A stretch of DNA of 64,000 nucleotides from Thioalkalivibrio sulfidiphilus HL-EbGr7 (GCF_000021985.1 NC_011901.1:992001-1056000); one strand, 5' to 3'. Positions 48,326 to 56,938 are shown, counted from the stretch's first letter. Notes: a model not told the origin generated them from the letters alone. Numbers and translations: made by a program.

Positions 48326-48799
48326 TCAACCCTTCTTCAGCGCCCGTTCCTTCTCCCGCTGCCAGTCCCGGTCCTTGATGGTGGCGCGCTTGTCATGTTC
48401 CTTCTTGCCCTTGGCGAGGCCGATCTCCAGCTTAGCCCGGCCGCGCTTCCAGTAGAGCGCGAGCGGGGTCAGGGTGTAGCCCTTGCGCTCCACCTGGCCG
48501 ATGAGCTTGTTGAGTTCTTCCTTGTGCAGCAGCAGCTTGCGGCTGCGCATGGGGTCGGGGTGGATGTGGGTGGAGGCGGTGGGCAGGGGGCTGATGTGGG
48601 CGCCGAACAGCCAGGCCTCGCCGTCCTTGATGAGCACGTAGCTCTCGTTGAGCTGCACGCGCCCGTCTCGCAGGCTCTTGACCTCCCAGCCCTCCAGGGC
48701 GAGGCCCGCCTCGAAGCGTTCCTCGATGAAGTATTCGTGGCGCGCCTTCTTGTTGAGCGCAATGGTGCTGGTGCCCGCTTGTTTGGCCTGTTTCGACAT
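48326..48799 (-). CDS. smpB: SsrA-binding protein SmpB
   Basis: 157 residues. Partner of tmRNA in rescue of stalled ribosomes. The OB-fold start [20 protein letters not shown], the [19 protein letters not shown] block and the basic C-terminal tail ([19 protein letters not shown]) are all present. The tmRNA gene ssrA is not seen in the window. Divergent from the symporter gene. Confidence 0.96.
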   Translation of the reverse strand: MSKQAKQAGTSTIALNKKARHEYFIEERFEAGLALEGWEVKSLRDGRVQLNESYVLIKDGEAWLFGAHISPLPTASTHIHPDPMRSRKLLLHKEELNKLIGQVERKGYTLTPLALYWKRGRAKLEIGLAKGKKEHDKRATIKDRDWQREKERALKKG

Positions 48800-48888
48800 G
48801 GGGCGGGATTATACGCGAAGGCGGGCGCGGTTGAGCGCCGGGTTGGTATTGCTCACAATAGCTGCGCCGATCAGGGAGACGCATAACG

Positions 48889-50247
48889 ATGAGAAAAGAA
48901 TCCTCCATCCACGGGCAGTGGTCGTCGAAACTGGTGTTCATCCTGGCGGCTACGGGTTCGGCCGTGGGCCTTGGCAACATCTGGCGCTTCCCCTACATCG
49001 CCGGCGAGCATGGCGGCGGGGCCTTCGTGCTGGTCTACCTGCTGTGCATCCTGCTCATCGGCCTGCCCATCATGATGGCGGAGATCCTCATCGGCCGGCG
49101 CGGGCGGCAGAGTCCCATCAACACCATGACCGCCCTGGCCCGCGAGGAGGGCCTGTCCCGAGGCTGGGGGCTGATGGGCTGGATGGGGGTGGTCGCCGGG
49201 TTCCTGATACTTTCTTATTACAGTGTGATCGCCGGCTGGGCGCTCTCCTACGTGTTCCGGGCCGGCACCGGCAGTTTCACGGGGCTGGACGCGCAGGGTG
49301 TCCAGGCCATGTTCGAGGGCCTGGTGGCGGATCCGGAGCGCCTGCTGGCCTGGCACACCGTCTTCATGTGCATGACCCTGATCGTGGTGGCCCGGGGGGT
49401 GCGCTCGGGTCTCGAACAGGCGGTGAAGTTCCTCATGCCCCTGCTGCTGCTCATGCTGGTGCTGCTGGTGGGCTATGCCATGGCCGAGGGGCATTTCATG
49501 GAGGGCCTGCGCTTCATGTTCACCCCGGACTTCAGCAAGCTGACCGGCAACGCGGTGCTGGTGGCCATGGGCCAGGCCTTCTTCACCCTGAGCCTGGGTA
49601 TGGGGGCTATCATGATCTACGGCTCCTACCTCAGTTCCCGGGCCTCCATCGCCAGGACCTCCGCCACGGTGGTGGGTGCCGACACCCTGGTGGCCATCCT
49701 GGCGGGCCTGGCCATCTTCCCCATCGTGTTCGCGGCGGGACTCGAGCCGAGCCAGGGGCCGGGGCTGATCTTCGTCAGCCTGCCGCTGGCCTTTGCCCAG
49801 ATGCCCGGCGGGGTGCTGTTCGGCACGGTGTTCTTCGTGCTGCTGGTGGTGGCGGCCTGGACCTCGTCCATCTCGCTCATGGAGCCGGCGGTGACCTACC
49901 TGGTGGAGAACCGGGGCATGACCCGGGTGAGCGCGGCCACGCTGGTGGCGGTGCTGTCCTGGCTGCTGGGCGTCGGCACGGTGCTGTCCTTCAACCACTG
50001 GTCCGGCTACACCCTGTTCGACATGACCTTCTTCGGCGCGGTGGATTACCTCACCTCCAACATCCTGCTGCCCCTGGGCGGTCTGCTCATCGCCCTGTTC
50101 GTGGGCTGGCGCATGACCGAACGCTCCGTGGCCTCGGAGCTGGACGTGCAGCGGCCGGCGCTGTTCCGCACATGGTATTATCTGCTGCGTTTCGTCGCGC
50201 CCATCGGCATCCTGCTGGTGTTCCTGCGCGCCATCAACGTCATCTGA
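48889..50247 (+). CDS. Sodium-dependent neurotransmitter-type symporter (NSS/SNF family)
   Basis: 452 residues, about twelve membrane segments. LeuT-like start GSAVGLGNIWRFPYIAGEHGGG forms the unwound helix 1 that binds Na+ and substrate; FFTLSLGMGAIMIYGSY is helix 6. Bacterial members import amino acids or similar compounds with Na+, which would suit a sodium-rich habitat. Substrate not predictable here. RatA follows 13 nt after the stop. Confidence 0.92.
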   Translation: MRKESSIHGQWSSKLVFILAATGSAVGLGNIWRFPYIAGEHGGGAFVLVYLLCILLIGLPIMMAEILIGRRGRQSPINTMTALAREEGLSRGWGLMGWMGVVAGFLILSYYSVIAGWALSYVFRAGTGSFTGLDAQGVQAMFEGLVADPERLLAWHTVFMCMTLIVVARGVRSGLEQAVKFLMPLLLLMLVLLVGYAMAEGHFMEGLRFMFTPDFSKLTGNAVLVAMGQAFFTLSLGMGAIMIYGSYLSSRASIARTSATVVGADTLVAILAGLAIFPIVFAAGLEPSQGPGLIFVSLPLAFAQMPGGVLFGTVFFVLLVVAAWTSSISLMEPAVTYLVENRGMTRVSAATLVAVLSWLLGVGTVLSFNHWSGYTLFDMTFFGAVDYLTSNILLPLGGLLIALFVGWRMTERSVASELDVQRPALFRTWYYLLRFVAPIGILLVFLRAINVI

Positions 50248-50260
50248 TCTGCCCGTCACT

Positions 50261-50698
50261 ATGCCTTCCATCAGCCGCAGCGCCCTGGTGCCCTACAGTC
50301 CCGCCCAGATGTACGACCTGGTGAACGACATCGAGTCCTACCCGCGCTTCCTGCCCGGCTGCCGCAGCGCCAGGGTGCATGCCCGGGACGAGGACACCAT
50401 CAAGGCGAGCCTGGAACTGGCCAAGGGGGCGGTGAGCAAGTCCTTCACCACCTGCAACCGCCTGCAGAAGAACAAGATGATCGAGGTGCGCCTGGTGGAG
50501 GGGCCGTTCCGGCACCTGGAGGGCTTCTGGCGCTTCGACGCCCTGGAGAGTGGCGCCAGCCGCGTGTCCCTGGACCTGGAGTTCGAGTTCTCCAGCCGCC
50601 TGGTGGGCCTGGCCATCGGCCCGGTGTTCAACCAGATCGCCAATACCCTGGTGGATTCCTTCGTGCGCCGGGCCCGGGAAGTCTATGGCGTCCGCTGA
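50261..50698 (+). CDS. ratA: Ribosome association toxin RatA / START-domain protein
   Basis: 145 residues. Coq10/START-like fold: SRSALVPYSPAQMYDLVNDIESYPRFLPGC is the family hallmark. E. coli RatA blocks 50S-30S association; homologues also resemble Coq10 ubiquinone-binding proteins. Followed by rnfH in overlap, next to smpB, bamE and fur: the conserved smpB-ratA-rnfH-bamE neighbourhood. Confidence 0.92.
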   Translation: MPSISRSALVPYSPAQMYDLVNDIESYPRFLPGCRSARVHARDEDTIKASLELAKGAVSKSFTTCNRLQKNKMIEVRLVEGPFRHLEGFWRFDALESGASRVSLDLEFEFSSRLVGLAIGPVFNQIANTLVDSFVRRAREVYGVR

Positions 50699-51038
50699 AG
50701 CCGGTGCCCGCGAGGGCATGACCGTCGAGGTGGCCTACGCCCGGCCCGACACCCAGCTGATCCTGGAGGTCATCGTCCCCGAGGGGGCGACGGTGGAGGA
50801 CGCCCTGCGCGCCTCGGGCATCGAAGCGCGTTTCCCGGAGATCGATCTGGAGTCGGCCAAGGTGGGTATCTTCGGCAAGCTCACCAAGCGCGACACGGTG
50901 CTCAAGCCCCGGGATCGGGTGGAGATCTACCGGCCGCTCATCGCCGACCCGAAGGAGGTGCGCAAGCAGCGCGCCGCGGCGGGCAAGCGCATGAAGAAGG
51001 GTGGTGGGGATATAGAGGAGACAGAGACAAGTGAATAG
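50685..51038 (+). CDS. rnfH: RnfH family protein (RatB)
   Basis: 117 residues from ATG 50685, overlapping ratA by 14 nt; M12 (50718) is a possible shorter start. Ubiquitin-like beta-grasp protein: VEVAYARPDTQLILEVIVPEGATVEDALRASGI and RDRVEIYRPLIADPKEVRKQRA are diagnostic. Precise function unsettled. The last residues (EETETSE) and the stop are encoded in the left arm of repeat D1. Confidence 0.92.
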   Translation: MASAEAGAREGMTVEVAYARPDTQLILEVIVPEGATVEDALRASGIEARFPEIDLESAKVGIFGKLTKRDTVLKPRDRVEIYRPLIADPKEVRKQRAAAGKRMKKGGGDIEETETSE

Positions 51039-51102
51039 AGGCAAGAGACAAGAAAGATCAAAAGCTGTAACTCTCTTGTCACTTGCCTCTGCGTCTTACT
51101 TC
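51020..51102. repeat. Family-D inverted repeat (D1), GAGGCAAGAGACAAG words
   Basis: Left arm 51020-51057 (GACAGAGACAAGTGAATAG, GGCAAGAGACAAG), right arm 51072-51102 (CTCTTGTCACTTGCCTCTGCG, TCTTACTTC). It contains both the rnfH stop (51036) and the bamE stop (51096). Convergent junction. Confidence 0.88.
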
Positions 51103-51428
51103 AGTCCACTGTCCTCGATGCTGGAGACCCGGTAGGCCCCGTCGAACAGGATGGTCAGGCGGCGGCGCTGCGCCTGTCCGTCGCCGGGCTTGAGGTAGTA
51201 GACGTACTCCCAGCGCCGGTCCCCGTGGAAGGGGTCACGCAGCACCGGCTCGCCGAGCAGGAAGCGCACCTGTTCCGGGCTCATGCCCGTCTCCAGCTGG
51301 GCGATGCGTTCATCGTCCAGGTGATTGCCCTGTTGAATGTCGGGGCGGAACACGGAGAACAGCCCGGAGCCGCAACCCTGGAGCAGCAGGCTTGCAATGA
51401 GCACGAGTCCGGTGAGAATCTTTCCCAT
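51096..51428 (-). CDS. bamE: Outer membrane assembly lipoprotein BamE
   Basis: 110 residues from ATG 51428 (51449 also open). Lipobox LLLQGC gives a lipid anchor. SmpA/OmlA fold with GMSPEQVRFLLGEPVLRDPF and RWEYVYYLKPG. Part of the BAM complex that inserts outer-membrane barrels. Divergent from fur with about 100 nt between starts, an arrangement conserved in many gammaproteobacteria. Confidence 0.95.
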   Translation of the reverse strand: MGKILTGLVLIASLLLQGCGSGLFSVFRPDIQQGNHLDDERIAQLETGMSPEQVRFLLGEPVLRDPFHGDRRWEYVYYLKPGDGQAQRRRLTILFDGAYRVSSIEDSGLK

Positions 51429-51529
51429 GTGAGATCGGTTATCCTTCATTGGGCCACCCGGGTTGTGTCCGGGGCGCCGGTGAGTGTGGCCGGATTGTAC
51501 ATCGATTCAGGGCCCGAACGGAGGACCCC

Positions 51530-51958
51530 TTGGAAAGCCAGGATCTGAAAAAGGCCGGATTGAAGGTGACCTTGCCCAGGATGAAGATCCTGGAATTGCT
51601 GGAAAATTCCGATGACCGGCATCTGAGTGCCGAGACCATCTATCGCCAGCTGCTGGAAGGCGGCGAGGAGATTGGCCTGGCCACCGTCTACCGGGTGCTG
51701 ACCCAGTTTGAGCAGGCAGGCCTGGTGAATCGCCACCACTTCGAGGGCAACCAGGCGGTGTTCGAGCTGGAGCGGGGCCGGCATCACGACCACATCATCT
51801 GCGTGAACTGCGGCCGGGTGGACGAATTCATGGACAGCGTCATCGAGGAACGCCAGAAGGCCATCGCTGAGAAGTTCGGCTACACCATCAAGGATCACGC
51901 GCTCACCCTCTACGGGGAGTGCAACAAGCCGGATTGCCCGAATCGGGAGAAGGCGTAA
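51530..51958 (+). CDS. fur: Ferric uptake regulator
   Basis: 142 residues from TTG 51530, chosen because GGAGG lies 5 nt upstream and the protein then starts LESQDLKKAGLKVTLPRMKI like other Fur proteins. Winged-helix DNA-binding domain (to about 85), then the metal site GRHHDHIICVNCGRVDEF and a second pair CNKPDC. Represses iron-uptake genes with Fe(II). The final codons E-K-A and the stop lie in the palindrome of repeat A3. Confidence 0.95.
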   Translation: MESQDLKKAGLKVTLPRMKILELLENSDDRHLSAETIYRQLLEGGEEIGLATVYRVLTQFEQAGLVNRHHFEGNQAVFELERGRHHDHIICVNCGRVDEFMDSVIEERQKAIAEKFGYTIKDHALTLYGECNKPDCPNREKA

Positions 51959-52080
51959 AGACAATTCAATATTTAAGATTCAAGATTCAATGAAGACGCT
52001 GCGGCTGCACATTCAGCCGGCGTCGGGTGTCACCCCTTTGAACCTTGAATATTGAATCTTGAATTGTCTTTCGCCTTCTC
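51947..52080. repeat. Family-A inverted repeat (A3) reaching into both flanking genes
   Basis: Left arm 51947-51990, right arm 52037-52080. The outermost 22 bp are a palindrome that is not word-like: GAGAAGGCG, one extra T, AAAGACAATTCAA against its complement. It covers the last three codons of fur and about 14 codons of recN. The inner part is ATTCAAG-type words around a 46-nt loop. Confidence 0.88.
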
Positions 52081-53733
52081 AACCATCTCCCGCGCATGGG
52101 CCACGGTCTGCTCGGTGAGGTCCACGCCGCCCAGCATGCGAGCCACTTCCTGGATGCGGCTGTCGGCGTCCAGCACCTGGATGCGGGTGCGGGTGTCGGC
52201 CTTGCCCTTGTGCTTGCTCACCTGCAGGTGATGGTGGGCCTGGGCGGCCACCTGGGGCAGGTGAGTGACGCACAACACCTGGCGGTGCTCGCCCAGGCTG
52301 CGCAGCTGCCGGCCCACCACCTCCGCCACCGCCCCGCCGATGCCGGAATCCACTTCGTCGAAGATGAGCGTCGGGATGGGCAGGGCCTTGGCGGCAATCA
52401 TCTGGATGGCCAGGCTGATGCGCGACAGTTCGCCGCCGGAGGCCACCCTGGTCAGCGCTTGCAGGGGCTGACCAGGGTTGGCGGTGACCAGGAACTCGAT
52501 GCGGTCCAGGCCATGGGCGGCGGGGCGGGTCTCCGGGTCGCTGTCCACGGCCACCTGGAACTTGCCGCCCTCCATGCCCAGGCCCTGCATGGCCTCGCTC
52601 ACCTGCTTGCCCAGTTTCTTCGCCGCCGCCTGCCGTGATCGGGACAGGGCCGCCGCCGCGTCCCGGTATTTCGTTTCGGCCGCCTCGGCCTTGCGGCTCA
52701 GGGCGTCCAGGTCCTCGTCGTCGCTTTCCAGCTGTGCCAGTTCCTCCAGGAGTTCGCGCGCCAGCCGGGGCAGGTCCTCGGGGGGCACCCGGTGCTTGCG
52801 CGCGAGGTCGTGGATGTCGGAGAGGCGCTGTTCCACGAAGCTCAGCCGCCCCGGGTCCAGTTCCACCCGGTCGGCGTAGTGGCGCAGGGCATCGGCCGCC
52901 TCGCGGATCTGGATCTGGGCGCTGGCGATGAGCTCCAGCGGCTCTTTCAGGGACGGGTCCAGGCGGGTGACTTCCTCCAGCAGGTGGTGCAGCTGGCCCA
53001 GCTGGGTGTCGACGCTCTGGTCGTCGGCGTACAGGCCCTGGTGCACTGATTCGGCCACTTCCAGCAGGCGCCCCGCATGGGCCAGGCGACGGTGCTCCTC
53101 GTCCAGTTGCGCGACCTCGTCGTCGCCCAGCTCCAGGGCCTTGAGCTCGCCGGTCTGAAAGCGCAGCAGGTCACGTCGGGCGCTGCGGGCCTCGTCGTCA
53201 CCGGCGGCCCGGTCCAGGCGTTCCTGGATCTCCCGCCAGGCCTGGAAGTGGCTGCGGGCCTCGTCCAGCAGTTTCGGGTGGTCGGCGAACTCGTCCAGGA
53301 TGCGGCGCTGCACCTCGCGGCGGGTGAGGGACTGGTGGGCGTGCTGGCCGTGAATGTCCACCAGCATCTCGCCCAGGGTCTTGAGGTTCTGCAGGGTGGT
53401 GGGGGTGCCGTTGATCCAGGCGCGGCTTTTGCCATCGGCGCCCACCACGCGCCGCAGCAGGCAGTCATGGCCGGTCTCCAGGGCCTGCTCCTGCAGCCAG
53501 ATCAGGGCATCGGCGTCGTCGGAGAGGTCGAAGCCGACGCTGATCTCCGCCCGTTCCGCCCCGGCACGAACCGCGGTGCTGTCCGCCCGGTCCCCCAGCG
53601 CCAGCCCCAGGGCATCCACCAGGATCGACTTGCCGGCGCCGGTCTCCCCGGTCAGCGCGCTCATGCCCGAGCCGAGTTCCAGGCTCAGTTCGTCGATGAT
53701 GGCGAAGTCGCGGATGTGGATGGAGGTGATCAT
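52030..53733 (-). CDS. recN: DNA repair protein RecN
   Basis: 567 residues. SMC-like ATPase for double-strand-break repair: Walker A GETGAGKSILVDAL, coiled-coil arms (about 160-360), signature ASGGELSRISLAIQMI and Walker B TLIFDEVDSGIGG. The last residues (KDNSRFNIQGSKG) are encoded by repeat A3, an extension unlike other RecN ends. The ATG has no Shine-Dalgarno; the arm of repeat B4 starts 6 nt upstream. Confidence 0.95.
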   Translation of the reverse strand: MITSIHIRDFAIIDELSLELGSGMSALTGETGAGKSILVDALGLALGDRADSTAVRAGAERAEISVGFDLSDDADALIWLQEQALETGHDCLLRRVVGADGKSRAWINGTPTTLQNLKTLGEMLVDIHGQHAHQSLTRREVQRRILDEFADHPKLLDEARSHFQAWREIQERLDRAAGDDEARSARRDLLRFQTGELKALELGDDEVAQLDEEHRRLAHAGRLLEVAESVHQGLYADDQSVDTQLGQLHHLLEEVTRLDPSLKEPLELIASAQIQIREAADALRHYADRVELDPGRLSFVEQRLSDIHDLARKHRVPPEDLPRLARELLEELAQLESDDEDLDALSRKAEAAETKYRDAAAALSRSRQAAAKKLGKQVSEAMQGLGMEGGKFQVAVDSDPETRPAAHGLDRIEFLVTANPGQPLQALTRVASGGELSRISLAIQMIAAKALPIPTLIFDEVDSGIGGAVAEVVGRQLRSLGEHRQVLCVTHLPQVAAQAHHHLQVSKHKGKADTRTRIQVLDADSRIQEVARMLGGVDLTEQTVAHAREMVEKAKDNSRFNIQGSKG

Positions 53734-53738
53734 GGTTA

Positions 53739-54073
53739 GGAAGTGCGAAGGGTGAATTGGGAAGTTGGAACGGAAGGGAGAGGTGTGAATTGGGAAGTTG
53801 GAAGTGAAACCACCCTCACCCCGGCCCTCAAATTCCGGGCATCCTGCCCTCCACCCTTCGGGCCAGCCTGTCGGCTGATCACAAATCTGTCTGGAACGGA
53901 TTTGATCGTCCGATAGGACGACCCGGAGGGTGGAGGACAGGATGTCCGGAATAAATCCGCTCCTGGCGGATTTGTCCTGAGGGAGAGGGAGGCGAGCGGC
54001 CTGAGGGAGAGGGCGATCAGCGAGGCATGGTGGCTGCTACTTCCCACTTCCCAATTCACACTTCCCACTTCCA
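53739..54073. repeat. Large family-B inverted repeat (B4) with nested inner repeats
   Basis: Outer arms 53739-53809 (GGAAGTGCGAAGGGTGAATTG words) and 54039-54073 (CTTCCCACTTCCCAATTCAC). The roughly 230-bp interior holds an imperfect 30-bp inverted repeat (53831-53862 with 53921-53951, GGGCATCCTGCCCTCCACCC type), TCGTCC/GGACGA, and AAATCCGC/GCGGATTT (53954-53973). No gene. Lies between nadK and recN, which share direction. Confidence 0.85.
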
Positions 54074-54074
54074 T

Positions 54075-54959
54075 TTACGGCTGCTCCCCCCACCCCAGCT
54101 TCGCCCGCAGGATCTGCAGGTAGTCGTAGCCCACCGGGTGGATCAGGCGCAGGCAGGTCTTCTTGCGGCGCACGATGAGGCGGTCGCCGGGTTCGAGGAA
54201 GGTGCTGGCCTGGCCGTCGAAGGCGGCCTGGGCGTTGCTGCGGTTCTGTTCGCAGACGCGGATTTCCACCTCGCTGTCCCCGTGGACCACCAGGGGGCGG
54301 TTGGACAGCCCGTGGGGACAGATGGGCACCAGCACCAGGGCGTCCAGGCTCGGGGCCAGGATGGGGCCGCCACCGGACAGGGCGTAGGCGGTGGAACCGG
54401 TGGGGGTGGCCACCACGATGCCGTCGGCCCGCTGGGTGTTGACGTGGCGGCCGTCGATGCGGGTCTCGAACTCGATCATGCGTACCACGTCGCGGATGTG
54501 CAGCACCACGTCGTTGAGGGACAGTTGCTCTACGGCCTCGCCGTTCTGGCTCACCACCCGGGTGGCCAGCAGACTGCGGTAGTCCTCGTCGTATTCACCG
54601 GCCAGGATCTCGTCCAGGCGGCTCTGCATCTCGTGGGGGGAGACGTCCACCAGGAAACCCAGGCGTCCCACGTTGATGCCCAGGAGCGGCACCTGGTGAT
54701 CCACCATGGCCCGCCCGGCGGCCAGGAAGGTGCCGTCGCCGCCGATGACGATGGCCAGATCTGCCGCCTGCCCCATGGCGTCCAGGTCTGCGGTCTCGCA
54801 GCCCAGGTCATCCTCCAGCCACTGGCATGCGCTTTCGTGCAGCAGCACGCGGCAGCCGTGACCCAGGAGGTGTCCCACCAGGGTCTTCAATATGTGTACC
54901 AGGCGCTCGTCACTGGTCTTGGTGATGATGCCGATGGTCTGGAAATGGGGCTTGGACAT
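54075..54959 (-). CDS. nadK: NAD kinase
   Basis: 294 residues. Phosphorylates NAD to NADP. Motifs: IVIGGDGTFLAAGR, INVGRLGFLVDV, SLNDVVLHI and the ATP-site ATPTGSTAYALSGGGP. Standard gammaproteobacterial length. Divergent from hrcA, as in many relatives, with repeat D2 between them. Confidence 0.96.
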   Translation of the reverse strand: MSKPHFQTIGIITKTSDERLVHILKTLVGHLLGHGCRVLLHESACQWLEDDLGCETADLDAMGQAADLAIVIGGDGTFLAAGRAMVDHQVPLLGINVGRLGFLVDVSPHEMQSRLDEILAGEYDEDYRSLLATRVVSQNGEAVEQLSLNDVVLHIRDVVRMIEFETRIDGRHVNTQRADGIVVATPTGSTAYALSGGGPILAPSLDALVLVPICPHGLSNRPLVVHGDSEVEIRVCEQNRSNAQAAFDGQASTFLEPGDRLIVRRKKTCLRLIHPVGYDYLQILRAKLGWGEQP

Positions 54960-55000
54960 GGTTGGGCATTATCGGCAAAAGACGGGGCTGATGTATATGA

Positions 55001-55120
55001 GGGCGCAGAGGCAAGAGGCAAGTTGCAAGAGGCAAGTAATGATCTCAGGTCATGCCCCTGCACACACGGTAATCTCAAAATCCTTGTCTCTAGTAACTTG
55101 CCTCTTGTCTCTGCGCCTTA
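55001..55120. repeat. Family-D inverted repeat (D2)
   Basis: Left arm 55001-55040 (GGGCGCAGAGGCAAGAGGCAAG words), right arm 55081-55120 (CTTGTCTCTAGTAACTTGCC, TCTTGTCTCTGCGCC). The only array between divergent genes. Its right arm ends 1-2 nt before the -35 box of the hrcA promoter. Confidence 0.85.
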
Positions 55121-55121
55121 C

Positions 55122-55149
55122 TTGACTCCTGACCCCGCGCCTATACTAT
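55122..55149 (+). promoter_or_regulatory. Sigma70-type promoter of hrcA
   Basis: TTGACT (55122-55127), 16-nt spacer, TACTAT (55144-55149). The predicted start falls at the CIRCE operator, so HrcA bound there would block it. Confidence 0.6.
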
Positions 55150-55153
55150 GGGA

Positions 55154-55182
55154 TTTGGCACTCATGACTTGAGAGTGCCAAA
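55154..55182 (+). promoter_or_regulatory. CIRCE operator
   Basis: TTTGGCACTC, nine bases, GAGTGCCAAA: the HrcA-binding inverted repeat (consensus TTAGCACTC-N9-GAGTGCTAA) with symmetric A-to-G and T-to-C changes in each arm. 29 nt before the hrcA ATG, so hrcA should repress itself and any co-transcribed genes. Confidence 0.93.
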
Positions 55183-55211
55183 TTCCGGACTCCCTGCACA
55201 CCCGAGCTGCC

Positions 55212-56264
55212 ATGACCGATACGCCGCCCATCACCGACCTCAGCGACCGCGCCCAGCGGCTGCTGCGCACCCTGGTGGAGAGCTACATCCGGGAAGGCCA
55301 GCCCGTGGGTTCGCGCACCCTGTCGCGCACCGCCGGCCTGGACCTGAGTGCGGCCTCCATCCGCAACGTGATGGCGGACCTGGAGGAGATGAGGCTGGTC
55401 AGCTCCCCGCACACCTCCGCCGGGCGCATCCCCACCGCCGCCGGTTATCGCCTGTTCGTGGACAGCCTGCTGGAGGTCAAGCCCCTGGACAGCCGCGAGG
55501 TGCAGACCCTGCGCGAGCGGCTGAGCCCGGAGCTGGAGACCAAGGCCCTGGTGGAGTCCGCCTCGGGGCTGCTGTCGGCGGTTACCCAGATGGCGGGCAT
55601 GGTGCGGGTGCCGCGCCGCGAGCACGCCTCCCTGCGCCAGATCGAGTTCATGAAGCTCTCCGAGCGCCGGGTGCTGGTGATCCTGGTGATGAACAAGAAC
55701 GAGGTGCAGAACCGCATCCTGGAGCTGGACCGGGACTACTCGGCCGGCGAGCTGCAGCAGATGGCCAACTACCTCAATGACCGGGTGGTGGGCCGGGACC
55801 TGGCCACGGTGCGTCAGCAGCTCCTGCGGGAGATGAAGGCGGTGCGCGAGCACATGAATTCCCTGATGCTGGCCGCCATCGAGCTGGGCGAGCAGGCGGT
55901 GGCCGCCGACCAGGGCGCCGACGACGTGGTGCTGGCCGGACAGTTCCACCTGCTGGATTACGCCGAGCTGACCAGCGTCGAGAAGCTGCGCCAGCTGTTC
56001 GAGGCCTTCAACGAGAAGCGCGAGATCCTGGGTCTGCTGGACCAGTGCATCCATGCCCAGGGGGTGCAGATCTTCATCGGTCAGGAGTCCGGGCACCGGA
56101 TCCTGGACGACTGCAGCGTGGTGACCGCCCCCTACGAGGTGGGCGGCCACGTGGTGGGGGTGCTGGGGGTCATCGGCCCCACCCGCATGCCCTATGACCG
56201 GGTGATCCCCATCGTGGATATCACCGCCCGCCTGCTGGGCGCGGCCTTGAATTCCCGGCTCTGA
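55212..56264 (+). CDS. hrcA: Heat-inducible transcription repressor HrcA
   Basis: 350 residues. Winged-helix N-terminus (SDRAQRLLRTLVESYIREGQ, SAASIRNVMADLEEMRLV, SSPHTSAGRIPTAAGYRLFV) and the GAF-like dimerisation domain with IFIGQESGHRILDDCSVV. Binds CIRCE when GroEL is available; released on heat shock. Followed by grpE, dnaK and dnaJ. Confidence 0.96.
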   Translation: MTDTPPITDLSDRAQRLLRTLVESYIREGQPVGSRTLSRTAGLDLSAASIRNVMADLEEMRLVSSPHTSAGRIPTAAGYRLFVDSLLEVKPLDSREVQTLRERLSPELETKALVESASGLLSAVTQMAGMVRVPRREHASLRQIEFMKLSERRVLVILVMNKNEVQNRILELDRDYSAGELQQMANYLNDRVVGRDLATVRQQLLREMKAVREHMNSLMLAAIELGEQAVAADQGADDVVLAGQFHLLDYAELTSVEKLRQLFEAFNEKREILGLLDQCIHAQGVQIFIGQESGHRILDDCSVVTAPYEVGGHVVGVLGVIGPTRMPYDRVIPIVDITARLLGAALNSRL

Positions 56265-56353
56265 ATCCCACATTGAAACCAGTTGCTCTCGGGACACGCT
56301 CGCCCGTGGCCCGGAATTGCCTTTAGATTCAAGACCCTGAAGGGAGATGACCC

Positions 56354-56917
56354 ATGTCCAACGAGGAACAGCAGCAGCCCAATCCCGCCGCGCAGGCGCC
56401 CGAGGGCGCGGTCACCGAAGGCGCGGCCCCGGAGTTCAATCCCGCCGTCCTGCTCAAGCAGCTGGAGGAGGCCCAGGCCCAGGCCCAGGAGCACTTCGAC
56501 AAGGCGCTGCGCACCCAGGCGGAGATGGAGAACCTGCGCAAGCGCACCGCCCGGGACGTGGAGAACGCCCGCAAGTTCGCCCTGGAGAAGTTCGCCGGCG
56601 AACTGCTGGCGGTACGCGACAGCCTGGAGATGGGCCTGGACGCCGCCCGGGGTGAGACCGACGTGGAGAAGATCCGCGAGGGCACCGAGCTGACCCTCAA
56701 GATGCTGGCCCAGGTGATGGAGAAGTTCGGCGTCGAGGCCGTGGATCCTCAGGGCCAGCGCTTCGATCCCGACAGGCATCAGGCCATGTCCATGCAGCCC
56801 AACGCGGAACTGGAACCCAACACCGTGATGGCGGTGCTGCAGAAGGGCTACCTGCTCAACGACCGCCTGCTGCGCCCGGCCATGGTGGTGGTCAGCAAGG
56901 CGCCCGAAGGGGAATAG
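56354..56917 (+). CDS. grpE: Nucleotide exchange factor GrpE
   Basis: 187 residues. Releases ADP from DnaK. Disordered Pro/Glu/Ala-rich N-terminus, a long helix (about 35-80, LLKQLEEAQAQAQEHFDKAL), four-helix region with NLRKRTARDVENARKFALEKFA, and the beta-domain ending NTVMAVLQKGYLLNDRLLRPAMVVVSK. AAGGGAGATG before the ATG. Confidence 0.96.
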   Translation: MSNEEQQQPNPAAQAPEGAVTEGAAPEFNPAVLLKQLEEAQAQAQEHFDKALRTQAEMENLRKRTARDVENARKFALEKFAGELLAVRDSLEMGLDAARGETDVEKIREGTELTLKMLAQVMEKFGVEAVDPQGQRFDPDRHQAMSMQPNAELEPNTVMAVLQKGYLLNDRLLRPAMVVVSKAPEGE

Positions 56918-56938
56918 GCTGTTTTGCCGTCGGAAACC

